Origin: Brugia malayi
Lineage: Eukaryota; Nematoda; Chromadorea; Rhabditida; Onchocercidae
Length of the DNA: 64,000 bases
NCBI RefSeq assembly: GCF_000002995.4
Contig: NW_025062478.1
Location: 2,952,001 to 3,016,000 of the forward strand
Reading direction: 5' to 3'
Notes under the pieces: model-generated
Database searches by the model: none
What the model was told of the DNA's origin: nothing
The model's input: only the letters and a program-made list of their open reading frames with translations
Shown here: positions 41,704-55,603 of the stretch, one piece after another
How the letters are laid out: every line of letters starts with the position of its first letter
Numbering within the stretch: the first letter of the stretch is position 1
Position numbers and translations under genes: made by a program

Positions 41704-44700
41704 CAGAAGCAGAAAATTAAAATAAAGATTACAGAAAGATTGCGATGGAAAAAATCGAAGTGAAATACACTATAAAATAACTTACGAAACTCATTTATAC
41801 TTGTGGAGCAAAAAATAAAAGAAAAAACAAATATAAAAATAAAATTATATTTGTAGAGTAAAAAAAAAATAGGAAAAAAAGAAAAATCTAACAAAAATAT
41901 CATTCTTATTTAGCCTATCCTTAATTCTAGAAATCTGACAGAACAACATATGCAAGTCACATATGATTGCATGATGTTCAAGAAAAAGAAATTTTAACCT
42001 GCATCTGTAATGCTGCACGAAGACATGTGATTGCTTCACCCGGCGCACCAACAATCCGCCAATACAAAGCCGCTAAGTTGTAAACTAACCACTGTGGTCC
42101 AATTTCCTATAATTTAATTAGATTAAAATAAGAAAAAATAGAAGTATAAATAAAAAAAAAAGTCTAATAAGAACATAAATGTCATTTTTTTGAAATATGA
42201 TAATATTTACCAAAATTAGTAACAAGATAAATTATTTAGTCCAAACTCAGCTAAATTCAGATTAAGCCAATTCTGTTCATGAAAATAAATAAATTTTCTG
42301 AGTAAAAAGAAAAAAAAAAAAGAAAAAAAACTAACATATCTCATAAGAGTACCGATACGTTGAGCAATATCCGCTTCAGTAATCTTATCATCCATAATTT
42401 TCAAAAATACCGCCTGAAGCTTATCTTCCGCAAGTTGTAACGAGGGACCGCGTGCTGCAGCTGCTTGAATACCAGGTAGCTGAAAAATCTTCTGCTAACA
42501 CGATTGGTAGCATGATTTATTTATAAATTCCCGATTAGCTACGAATAGTTTAATTTTTTTGAATTTTTTGAATGATGATTCGTACTACAACCCTACAAAT
42601 GGATTCAAAAAGCTAATGTAACACCTTCCCTAAGACCGGCATTAGCTTTGGAAAAAGAAGGATACGGAAAACACAAATTATCTAAAAATAGCTTTCAGCA
42701 TGCTAAAATACTTTGAATCATTTCAGGATATTCAAAACTGCTGTGCCACTGCTATTAATTATTGCTAGCATTGGAATGAATTCTCCTCTCTCTCTCTCTT
42801 CTTTCAGATGAAATTAAACACAGTAAAGATGTCAAGTTACCTTAAGTATAGCTGGTAGCGGTTCCTCAGATACGTAGCTGTCACAAATAGGTGGTTCCCA
42901 CGGTAATGGATGTTCCTCATCATCATTCAGGCCAAGATATTTGCCAAGTAAATCGGATGACCTAATTTAAAAGCATAATAAAACATAATTGATAATTATC
43001 ATTTAAAAAAAAGTAAAAAACTCAACATTACAATTAGTATGGAAAGATTACTTGAATCCTTTGTTGTCAGGACTTAAGAACAGTTGCGGAAGCCGCTCCG
43101 ATGTTGGTAATGGGAAATGCCAATAACTGCTTTCACATAATGTTTTATTAGGCCAACTGCCGCCCAAATAGTTTTCCAGAAGTTTATTGGTTGATGGTAA
43201 TCTGAAAGAATCTCAACTACTAATATCAGGAATGCATGAAATTATAATTTCTAAAAAATAAACGTAACCAAAATATCCAATATTTTATTAAGGTAAATAT
43301 TATTCGAATAAAGTCTAGTCTTCATATAAAAAATCTAAATTTCAATTCTATAAACCAATTTACAGCTTTCGTGGATAAATTGGCTTCTCAACTGGCTCAT
43401 CCATATTCATTTCTTTCATTAGCTTCAATTTCTCCAAAAATATTGTTAGTTCGTAAGAATCATTCAAATTTTCCACAACAACTCGCGCATTATATTTTGG
43501 TGCCTGCAATGTGTTTTCTATTAATGCAACTTTATCTGCCTTTGCAATATTTTGAAGTTTAATATTTATCAATTTATTTTACTTAATCTTAACTAACTAT
43601 TAAAAAGAAAAAACGAATTATGAAACATGAAATTTTTCTAACAAACGATGCGAAAAAACAAAAGAATTCAGCAGAATGATTTAAATATTTCCTTAGCATT
43701 GCTTGACTGACTATATCTATCATAAAAACTTTCCTGGTTATTATAATAAAAAGATAAAAGAACATTCCAGTACTCTAAAATCAGTACCACGGTAAAATGG
43801 AAATGTGAAATGCACATTAACAATTCTCAGCAACATCGATCATAAAATATTGATCAGTGTACAGAATACCACAGAAATAAGTTTAAATTATGCTAAAAAA
43901 TTTTTGCTCAAAAATTCATGGCAAATAATTTGAATTTTAAGCTATTATGCAAAAAATTTTTCTAATTTAAAAAACATACATTCTTTGCTGCATTTCGTTT
44001 AACACTTGCCACAAGTTTACGATGCTTTTCTTCACGAACAGCTCGATAATTACGCCAATCACTTACACTACAATGCATTACTAAACGACCTGATACCAAT
44101 ACCGAACGGCAATTGGAATCTAGAATCATTGTACTTATTAATGTATGTTAGTATAGTTTGAAATAAAGAAATATATAAACTTATTTAGTAACCCACGAAT
44201 CTAATTCCAATACAATTATTAAATATAGAAATTTAAATTTTACGAAGTGCTGTTGTATATATTAGAAAGACTTACAAGGCAGACTACCATATGTGAAATA
44301 ATCATGAATTAAAGCAGCTTGTACTTTTTCTTCAAGGCCTACAACATTTTCTTTTGCGCTTTCTTTCAGCTTCTTTATTGCTTCATGTCTTAAAAACAAA
44401 ATAAATAAATAATTTAAGAAAAAACTCTATTTTTAGATTAATTAATACTAATCATTAAACTGAAAATGAATAATCAACAATACTCTGCAAGAAAAAATAT
44501 TGGAATTAGTTATAAAGCAAACATTCTCATACTTGTCATTATATAAATTCTTCTCTCTAATTGTATGAAGCAAATTTCTGTGCTGTTCTTCCATTGCACT
44601 GATTAATTTTTGATCGCATTTCAGTGCTGCTGCCTAAAAAATCAGGTGATATTTTTAAATAAATGGATTAAAATTATGAGCCCAATTCATTAATTCTTAT

Positions 44701-47514
44701 AGATATCATAGAACGAACAGATATCAATATTGACAAGGTCCATTCCACTTTATCTTGACCACTGCAATTTAAATTCTTAATTATATTGATTTAAATCGAT
44801 TTAGACAGAACAAAAATATCATAAGGAATATCATAAAACAAACCTTAACTTGGGCATTTTTCATTGATGGATCAATTGAAAAAGCAATATTGTACTGGTC
44901 AATTGCTTCCGATCGGTTTTGTACTAATGCATATGCATCAGCAAGGGCCATATGTATTACAGCATCATTGATTTTCAATAATGCTAACTAAAAAAATTGT
45001 AAATAACGATAAAGTTTATTTGGGACTGTATTTTTCATTTGACAGAAAGACAAGCCTGATAAAGAATAATCGCATCTGAGGGATAACCAGCACGATGCAC
45101 CAAATTCCCAAAATCAAACTGAGTACGAGCTTGCATTTTTCTGCAGAATGTAAAAATTAAAAAAAAAAAAAAAAAACACTATCAAAGGGTTTTAAAATTA
45201 GCTGGAAAGCAAAAAATTTAGTAGCAAATAATGAAAAAAAAATTGTTTTTTCAGCTATTCATCCATTTTCTCCATTTTTTAAGGATTTTATTCCCTTTCC
45301 CAAAAAAGAAAAAAAAGAAAGAAAAAAAAAAAATGCAGGACGTATAGCTACGATTCCTTGGCACATTTAAATATAATTAAACTGATACAGAATATTTCAA
45401 TATCAATAATTTTCAGCAAAAGATAGTGTCAGAATTTTTTTGCTCCTTTTCAAAAAAAAAAAAAGATAGAAAAAATGACTCGATTGTATAATTTACTTTG
45501 TTGTAAAGTGAAGAGCACGTCGAAAACATTCCATAGCTTTTGGAGCATCACCTTTAATTCTCCAATATAGAGCTGCTAGACGCAAAAACGAATCACTAGT
45601 TGGTTTCTAAAATTATTCTCTGTTGTTTATTCGTGAAATATTTTAAAAAAGCTAAAAAAAAGTCCTCTATTTTTCATGACAACAAAATGTTAAAAAGTTA
45701 AAAATGACCATTTCTAATGCTTTTGCAACATGGCTACCAAATTCAACGGTTGAATAAGTTGGAGGAAGTAACTTTTGAAATGCTGCTTCAGGAATGATTT
45801 TCAGTTTGTCACGCTGTTGCACAGACTGAAAAGGAATGTAAAAAAACCAAGGAAAGGTTTCAAGTAACAATTGATATATTTTTTTTTTTATATTCTGATA
45901 AAAAATTGATTCTTTATTCTGATTTTTTTCCTTAATTCTATTGGTTACCAACAGAAGCAATAAGGAAAACTAAGTGTAGAAAATATATTTTAATATAAAA
46001 ACAGTTTTTTTTTTTTTTTGCTGTAATATTAATATCATACCGGGAAATGTTCGAAAGCATACATACTGAATTGTAAATCATACGTACAATGTGGTTCAAC
46101 TCTTGGTTTTTGCTTATCATCACCAAATTCAACACTGGCTAAGATCTCCAAGCTGAAAATTTCATGCTGCAAGAAATTAAACGAAATCAAAATTTATGTA
46201 GAAACAAGCTTCAAACAACTTAATTTATGTTAATTGAACTAACATTAAGATTCACCATGCTCATTTACCCATATCAACATTAGTTAGCACTAGGAAGTAT
46301 AAAGAATAAATTATAATAGCTTAAGACCATTCCTCATCAAATTCCTCTTTGAAAAGCAAGTTTGAACTTGCTTTTGCATAAGATCAAGCAAATATGCATT
46401 ACCATAATAAATCATAATAAAGTTAACATAATATCTTATGTTTATTCAGCTTAACAAAAGAAAGGATGCAAATATAAATCAGAAAAAAAAAAAAAAAGAA
46501 AACATGAAATTATCAAAAAGTTTTGAAATACTTACTCCTCAACCAATTTCCCAAGAGAGTATGCTAATAAGAAAGCATCTTTGCTAGTAGACATAAGCCC
46601 ACCCATTATACAATCTTTATCAGTTTTACGAATTTTCGTTTCTAACTCTGGATCATCGGCATTTTCGTGTACATGAATGTTCTCCTGCAAATAGTATTTC
46701 TTTTTAAACACGTAATAGTATCACTAATTAAACTTGAAACAATAATTTATGAAAAATATTACTAACCAAAATTTAAGATACTATCAAATATTTTGGTATT
46801 TTATCCATTTTACAGATAGTGTTTTCGTTTCAAACAGTAATAGAGCATAAACAAAACCTCATGTTTTTGAATAAAACTCCGCATATGTGCAATAGTATCC
46901 AATTTTCGCCCTTGGTCCAAAAATTGTACCAACGAATGTGGCTGTACCATATGAAATGGTGAATCAGGCTGAAAAGGAAAATTCTTAAACTAATAACTAA
47001 TAAAAATTAATGAGTGAATTTCAATATGATTAACACGATTTCAGCATTTTTCACTCTAAAATTTCAAGAATAATTTCTTGCTTGAAGTATTTGGAAGTGA
47101 AAAAAAAATCGATATGAAAAAGAAACTGTACAAAAAATGAAATGATAAATACTTATACACATAAGATTTTATTTAAAAAACAAAAAAAAAAAAACAAAAA
47201 CAAAAACAAAAAAACAGAAAACCATAATAATTCATCGGCCATTCAAAACTTTTACTAAAAGGCTTTCAGAAGTATCAAATGTAATTACTTCAACAAAAAT
47301 GTTCGTGGCCAAGTTTCCACAATTTTTTCCTTTTTCAATATTTCAAATTGTATTATTTAACAGTTACTTTAGTACTTTAGCAAGCATAACTAACAACAGA
47401 TTTTATTGTAAGTCCATCATCGGTAACCATCCAATGAGTAAAGCATAATCCATCATATAAAAACAGTGGTAGTATAAAGAGAAGGCAAGTCTCGGCAAAT
47501 ATTCCCAATATCAT
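35994..47514 (-). CDS. TTC17 orthologue (tetratricopeptide repeat protein 17)
   Basis: 30 exons, high to low: 47514-47395, 46968-46858, 46684-46536, 46152-46041, 45825-45709, 45606-45497, 45140-45044, 44987-44844, 44633-44533, 44388-44276, 44119-43980, 43503-43364, 43201-43052, 42961-42841, 42479-42336, 42106-41999, 41422-41291, 40839-40693, 40400-40239, 39906-39834, 39499-39387, 39178-39092, 38904-38812, 38622-38554, 38398-38294, 37879-37646, 37416-37329, 37110-36986, 36633-36490, 36119-35994. 1224 aa (human 1141); all junctions GT-AG and in phase. A signal peptide is followed by THWMVTDDG, matching THWVVTEDG of TTC17. TPR clusters show LAALYWRIKGDAPKAMECFRRAL, LAALYWRIVGAPGEAITCLR and ALYWRVKGDAVNALNCLRQSL. 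The segment LTWLSVTAKGVNLSEFIDF matches the conserved region before the last TPRs, and the end FQPAKERIRTIYC matches FVPAKNRIQTIQC. Human TTC17 has been linked to actin polymerisation and ciliogenesis; nothing here shows the nematode role. Confidence 0.96.
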
Positions 47515-47537
47515 TTTACTTATTACTTCGTTAATGT

Positions 47538-47539
47538 CT
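47538..47539 (-). promoter_or_regulatory. Candidate trans-splice acceptor of TTC17
   Basis: On the minus strand TTTTTTCAG ends here, 23 nt before the ATG at 47514. It may receive a spliced leader, or end a 5' UTR intron. Confidence 0.45.
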
Positions 47540-48870
47540 GAAAAAATTTTAAGCAATTTAAATAAGACCGGAATTTTTCCAAATTACATCATTTTAAATA
47601 CATATATCGTTTGATTGCATATTTCATGCCATTCAAATATAATATATACAAAAGGAAAAATTTTTAATAATTTAACATAAAGTCCGAAATTTTTACAACA
47701 AAAGAAACCATGAAATTATATCTTTGCATTCGTCATTTTAAAATTTTGAAATTCTCACTTAAAATCCATTTATTTTACTTTAATTATATGCTTGTATACT
47801 ATATCATAATAATAAAACCACGGAATGAAATGCATTGATAAAATTTTGATCATTATTTGTTAACAGAATAGAATACTATTCTTTTCACATACTAAATATA
47901 ACTTATAATATTTGTTATTAACAATGAAATAACAAATTACATAAAGTAGATATGAAATATTAATTAAAAAATGAAAAGTAAGTATGCCAACAAAATAGAA
48001 AATACAAATAAAAACGAAGGATAGAAAACCAGAAATAAAAACATAAAAAAAAAAAAAAAAAATTAAAAAAAAATTCAAACACAGAATAAGCAAAAAAAAT
48101 ATTGACAAGAGGAATAGAAGAAAGAAAAAGTATAAATAAAAATTGAGGACTGAGGACTAATGAGGGTAAAATACAAATAGAGAGGGAGAGAGAGAGAAAG
48201 AGACAGAGGGAATAACAAATGGAAAAAACTGAAATAAAAAAGTGGAAATAGAAAAATTTTAAGTAAAAAAAAAAACTGAAAATGGGCAAACTGAAGTAGA
48301 AAAACGGAAATAAAGAAGTAAGAAGCATAAATAGAGGATAAGAAAAATAGAAGCAAAATGACAGAGGCAGAAAAGCAAAAGCAGAAAAAATAGAAAAAAT
48401 AGAAAAATAGAAAACATAAATACAAAATTGGAAACAAAAACAACAAGTAGAAAAAAAAGAAAAAGGAAAACAAAAAATGAAATTAAACAAAAGTTTAAAA
48501 AATGAAAAAATGCACGTCTCTCGTACTCAACACGTACGTACGCGACGGCCACTTACAGCGGGGTATTTTGTGACTCAGACCACGGGATTAGAAATGCCAA
48601 ACTGTTATTATTTGGTTAAAATGTTTTGATTGTATTCTGTAAATATTATTATAACTTTTCTCAATATTTCTAGGTAAAAGAAAATTAATTTAATAATTCT
48701 AAAATTTTTTAAAATTGTAAAATGCACTGAAATGATACGTATCGTATTAAAAAACTTTATTAATTTTTTCATATGACAAATATAGAAATCGTTAGTACCG
48801 TTATTACGTAGAAGTGATAGCATTATATTATATTATACTGATTAATGTTATTATTTGAAAGTGGTTAATA
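47540..48870. other. TTC17 upstream region with polypurine tract
   Basis: Between about 48000 and 48480 the plus strand is almost wholly purine (A-rich with G, such as GGGAGAGAGAGAGAAAGAGA near 48185). This leaves the minus strand with long Phe/Leu/Ser frames that are not genes. A less AT-rich patch with several CpGs (CACGTACGTACGCGACGGCC) sits at 48529-48566 and may mark the promoter or a 5' non-coding exon of TTC17. Confidence 0.5.
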
Positions 48871-49290
48871 CGTGGACGTTGTGTCGTTACTTGATTAGTT
48901 GCATTTTTCTTGAAAACTACGCAACGTTAATGCGTCGCATCATGTGATTACGTGTTCACGTGATGAGTTGCATATAGTACTGTTAAGTGAAATTGAGTGG
49001 TACTATATATGGCGTACCATCCATTCCGACATGAGAGATTCGTCATGTGATAAAACAATTATTTCCTTGTAAGGAAGGTATAAATAGTAAGGAACATAAA
49101 AATCAATTTTTGGAAAGCAGTGAGTAAATATAAATAAATAAGTAGAAGCTTTATTCAGCTTGATTTTTAAATAATTTAAATCAAAGCTAAGAAATTAATA
49201 ATTTAGGAATAATAAAGTAAATATAAGACCTAATTATTTGGATTGTGAAGTTTTTCGGTATTTCTGGTTTGCACTTTTTCTGTCAATTCA
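48871..49290. promoter_or_regulatory. Shared upstream region of TTC17 and mdt-29 genes
   Basis: The two genes are divergent. This stretch is less AT-rich than its surroundings. It carries a perfect palindrome TCACGTGA (48956-48963), an E-box core, inside an imperfect inverted repeat (CATCATGTGA, 8 nt, TCACGTGATG), and a GTTGC/GCAAC pair at 48898-48925. Promoter function is inferred from position and composition only. Confidence 0.45.
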
Positions 49291-49295
49291 ATTCC

Positions 49296-49326
49296 AGGTA
49301 AATTCGAACTTGTATAGGTAAAATAG
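49296..49326 (+). promoter_or_regulatory. Clustered candidate trans-splice acceptors of mdt-29
   Basis: Three AGs precede the ATG at 49332: CAATTCCAG (49296-49297), TTGTATAG (49316-49317) and AAAATAG (49325-49326). The first has the best pyrimidine tract. Confidence 0.4.
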
Positions 49327-49331
49327 CAACA

Positions 49332-52300
49332 ATGTATGGACATCAGTCGATTCCACGATCGGTAAGTGCCGGACAGTTGAACGCGATGATGTCACATCCT
49401 GGAATGGTGATTACTTCGCAACAAATGATAAATACGGTTTGCTTTATTTATTGTTTTACGGTTACTTCTTGTTATATTTCATTTATTAATTAGCGAGCAG
49501 CTGCTATCCTCCTGCAATTACTATCTCTTTTTTAAATATTTTTTCTTATCTATAAGTAAGGAAGTAAACCAGTATGATTTTATATTTTTGAATTGAATTT
49601 TTAGTAATTTTAAACTTGGAGAAAATATTCAACATTTCTAAGCTTGCTTCTATCAATTTTTTTTTTAGACTGCTCATTTTTCTCTTTTGCTTTTATTTTT
49701 TGAAATTTCGAAGAGATTTAGCAAAAAAGATAAGAAATGGTCGTGACGTATAATGCTAATAAGAGGGTTATTATGGCATATTTTAGCAGTTTCGGGACTT
49801 TTCGGATGATGATATTGACTGATTGTTCACATGTAGGTGATGTTAATGATTTGCGTGTGTAGTTTGATACCACAAATTAATTATTTAGTTTAGATCACAT
49901 ATGGCTAACTACTTTAAATCAAAGCTCATCCTATTTTTTACTTTTCAATTACAGTAAGAAATGGAGTGAAATTTTCATTTTTTTAAATTTCAGCCTCAAG
50001 GTGTAATGGTTTCTCAGGCCGGCTATCCGCAAGGTATGATCAACACCGCTCAACCACCACAGATGATGCCATCACAGACTCATATAAGTCAACAAATGAT
50101 AAATACACATATGGGTGTTGTACAAGGCCTAAATCAACAAGGACACATGAACGTACAACACCAGCAAATGCAACAGATGCAGCAAGTTCAGATGGCACCA
50201 CAACAAGCATATATTCAGGTGAAATTCATATTTAATTAACGCTTTTTTAAAACCTTTTCGACATTATACTGGAAGCCGCAAATTAAAAGTGACCATATAA
50301 CATGAAATGAATCATTTAATCAATGAATAATTCTTCGATTCCAAACAAATTCTTATGTAAGAATTTATTATATTTCGATCAGTTTTGTCTGGTGTTCTTT
50401 ATTTTAAGTTGCGGACAAATGATTGGGGCTCTTCGTTGTTGGCAACATAATATTCCAATTCATTTCTTTTTTATTTATTACATAGTAGCTTTTGTTCTCC
50501 TGCATAGCTACAAAGTTGCGACAGTTTCTTCTTGTCCTCGTGAAAAATTTTCTTAATTTTTTAATTTTTTGCGATCTTTTTTTCATAAAAATTTATTTTC
50601 AAAAATTTTAAGCAACAAGGTATGTCGCATCCAAATTTCGTGAATGGACAAGCGCGGAGTCCAGCTGTTGGACCTGGTCCACAGGGGATTTCAGTAGGTT
50701 TTTTTTTTAGATTCAAATTTTAGGAAAAGTATTATGTAGAAAAAACGTTTTTAAAATCCTTATACTTCAGACGTTATTAGATACTTTTCGTTTTTACAGC
50801 AACAAGGAACACCAGGTAGACCATCTTCAACTAGTGGACCGCCATCAAATAACCCCCAAACACCCCTGAATGTTATGTCAACCTTAAATCCATCATCACA
50901 ACAAGTTTCTACACCTGCAACTCCTCAACAAGCTCCGTCATCCGTACAGTCTACTACTACCCAGGATAACATATCAACACCTACCATAGTACCACCAGAT
51001 CCGGTATCATTAGCCAGGAACCTATTACTGCGAGACCTTCGGTATTCGCTACAAGTAAGTCAACAGTATTACAACTAAATTTCACAAAATAATTTTTATT
51101 TGTCCAATCTGGGGATTTTTTTGAAATATTTGTGCTAAATTTGGCTTAAAAACTTGTCTCTTAATCTTTCCTTTAATTGTTTAATCGGATCATTCTTACC
51201 CAGTTTTCTATCTTATTTTCTACAAAAACTGCATTTTTCACTCCGTGTTTTAGTTCCTTGAATTTGATTTTAAATCTTTCAAAGGAATGGAGCAAAACAG
51301 CTGCTGAAGTGGTACGGCCTTCGACTTTACGGCAGGATGGATCCAGCAGTGCGATGCATAATCCAATGTCTGTGAATCCGCAGTCAGTGAATCCGCAGTC
51401 AGTGAATCCGCAGTCCGTGAATCCGCTCTCAGCAAATCCAAGTTCAGTAAAATCATTAGATGAGCCAAAGTCGGTCGAAAATTTGGAAAAAAAGATTTTA
51501 AGTCCAAGCGAAGCATATATCAATGCATTTGATTATTTCCTTGGAACATGTGATCAAATTGAAAATGATATTGTAAGTTTTATTAGTAATTTACGAATTC
51601 ATTGCTTAATGGTTTGCACTGACCATAGATAAGACAGATGATTAAAATTCCAAGATAGAAAATATAAAGAAGGAGTAAGGACGAAAATTTAAAAGAAATG
51701 GAGGAGAACGGGAATAATTCATGATATAATTTTAATATTCTTAACAAAACCATACAGCTTTGTTGTGACTTCTTTTCTAATTACCCCTAAATAAAGTGGT
51801 GTTATTCTGTACCACACCTAGAAATTACAATTATGTTAAAATTAATTTATCTTGTTGCTTAATCCTCACAGATGGTTGTGCAAGAAGCTCAGAAGCAGAG
51901 CGTTAAATTTGATAAAATGTTTGCTGGTGAACTGAAAATAGTCGGTGAAATGGCGAATGTGAATTATTCGCAGTATGCCCAAGGTTACGTGGAATCAACG
52001 GCAAGGGTTCGGAATGCGATTACTCGTACTTTGAAGAATCTCAATGCCACAATGGAACGAATGAATGCTGCAAAAATTGTTGGTTTTTATGTTTAGTAAT
52101 TTAGAAATTCATCTATATTATTTTGTTCGTAGGTTAATGTTTGTACACGAAATTCAATGGTTTATATTTGTTATTTCAAAATCATATTTTATTAACTGGG
52201 ACTTCGAGCTCAAATCACTGGCTTATCAAATTAGCTACAAAAGATTAGGAGTTTTTGTTTCAATGTTTCAATTTAAATATACATAAAGCAAGCTGAAGTT

Positions 52301-52351
52301 TGTTCTGTTTTGCAGGTTCAAAAAGATATTGAAGAGAAGATGGCGATGTGA
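49332..52351 (+). CDS. mdt-29: Probable Mediator subunit 29 (MED29/Intersex family)
   Basis: Mediator tail-module subunit linking activators to RNA polymerase II. Exons: 49332-49436, 49994-50218, 50613-50693, 50800-51054, 51285-51572, 51872-52078, 52316-52351; every intron is in phase 0; 398 aa. Residues 1-200 are low-complexity, rich in Gln, Met and Pro, common in nematode Mediator subunits. The conserved part starts near residue 203: DPVSLARNLLLRDLRYSLQ, comparable with DPVQRYKMLIPQLKESLQ of human MED29. Then comes FDYFLGTCDQIEND, comparable with EFYALCDQLE, and a helical C-terminus (VRNAITRTLKNLNATMERM). A short in-frame repeat (SVNPQ) interrupts the conserved part in exon 5. Human MED29 is about 200 aa; the extra length is the N-terminal low-complexity region and the insert. 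Family call is based on short motifs, hence moderate confidence. Confidence 0.75.
51368..51433 (+). repeat. 15-bp coding tandem repeat (SVNPQ)
   Basis: Four copies of TCAGTGAATCCGCAG with small changes, encoding SVNPQ three times and SVNPL once, followed by the related SANPS. In-frame, so copy-number change would not break the protein. Confidence 0.85.
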
Positions 52352-52931
52352 ATTTTTTTCGAATATAAAGAAACTTGTATTAAAACATATGTGTTTTGTA
52401 TTTTGTAAAATTTGACCTTTCGGTTTTAGCGAATATATTGAGCTAACAATTGGATGGTAATATCAAGTTATGCATTTGAATATTTCATTATGGACGCATG
52501 CAGTATTAGGAAAGTCTGTTGTGAAAAATTCTATTTCTTATTCATTACTTTGGATTGATTTCATCGGAATAAGAAAAGATATTGTAAGCAATTTACGAGC
52601 GATCTTATCCATTAATTTTAATCAGTTTTAATTTTCAATCTCTGTTATCATTTCACAGTGTTAGGTTTACTGCTTAAATTACAAAAGTGATTTTTTTTTT
52701 TTTCAACTTGTTAAGAGAGAAGACTTCTTTAATTTTTTTTATCATCTTCAAAACATCAATGATAAAATAAACAAAAATAATTTGCATTTATTTGTAGTAG
52801 TTGGCCTTCATCAATTACTTTCTTTATCTACGTGTCTTTATTTTATATTTATTTTATGCATAATTTAAAATATACATAAAATATTTGCATCGTTTTATTA
52901 GTAAAATGAATGAAATTTCTATCAAACCGTA
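52352..52931. terminator. Convergent 3' UTRs of mdt-29 and the Cys-rich gene
   Basis: About 580 bp between the two stop codons. An AATAAA on the plus strand lies at 52766-52771. An AATAAA on the minus strand (TTTATT at 52837-52842) lies about 90 nt after the stop of the minus-strand gene. The two transcripts may end within about 70 bp of each other or overlap. Confidence 0.4.

Positions 52932-55603
<2,672 letters not shown>

Noticed and set aside
47860..48552. Overlapping minus frames rich in Phe, Leu, Ser and Cys
   Set aside because: Caused by the polypurine tract on the plus strand; no conserved motif.
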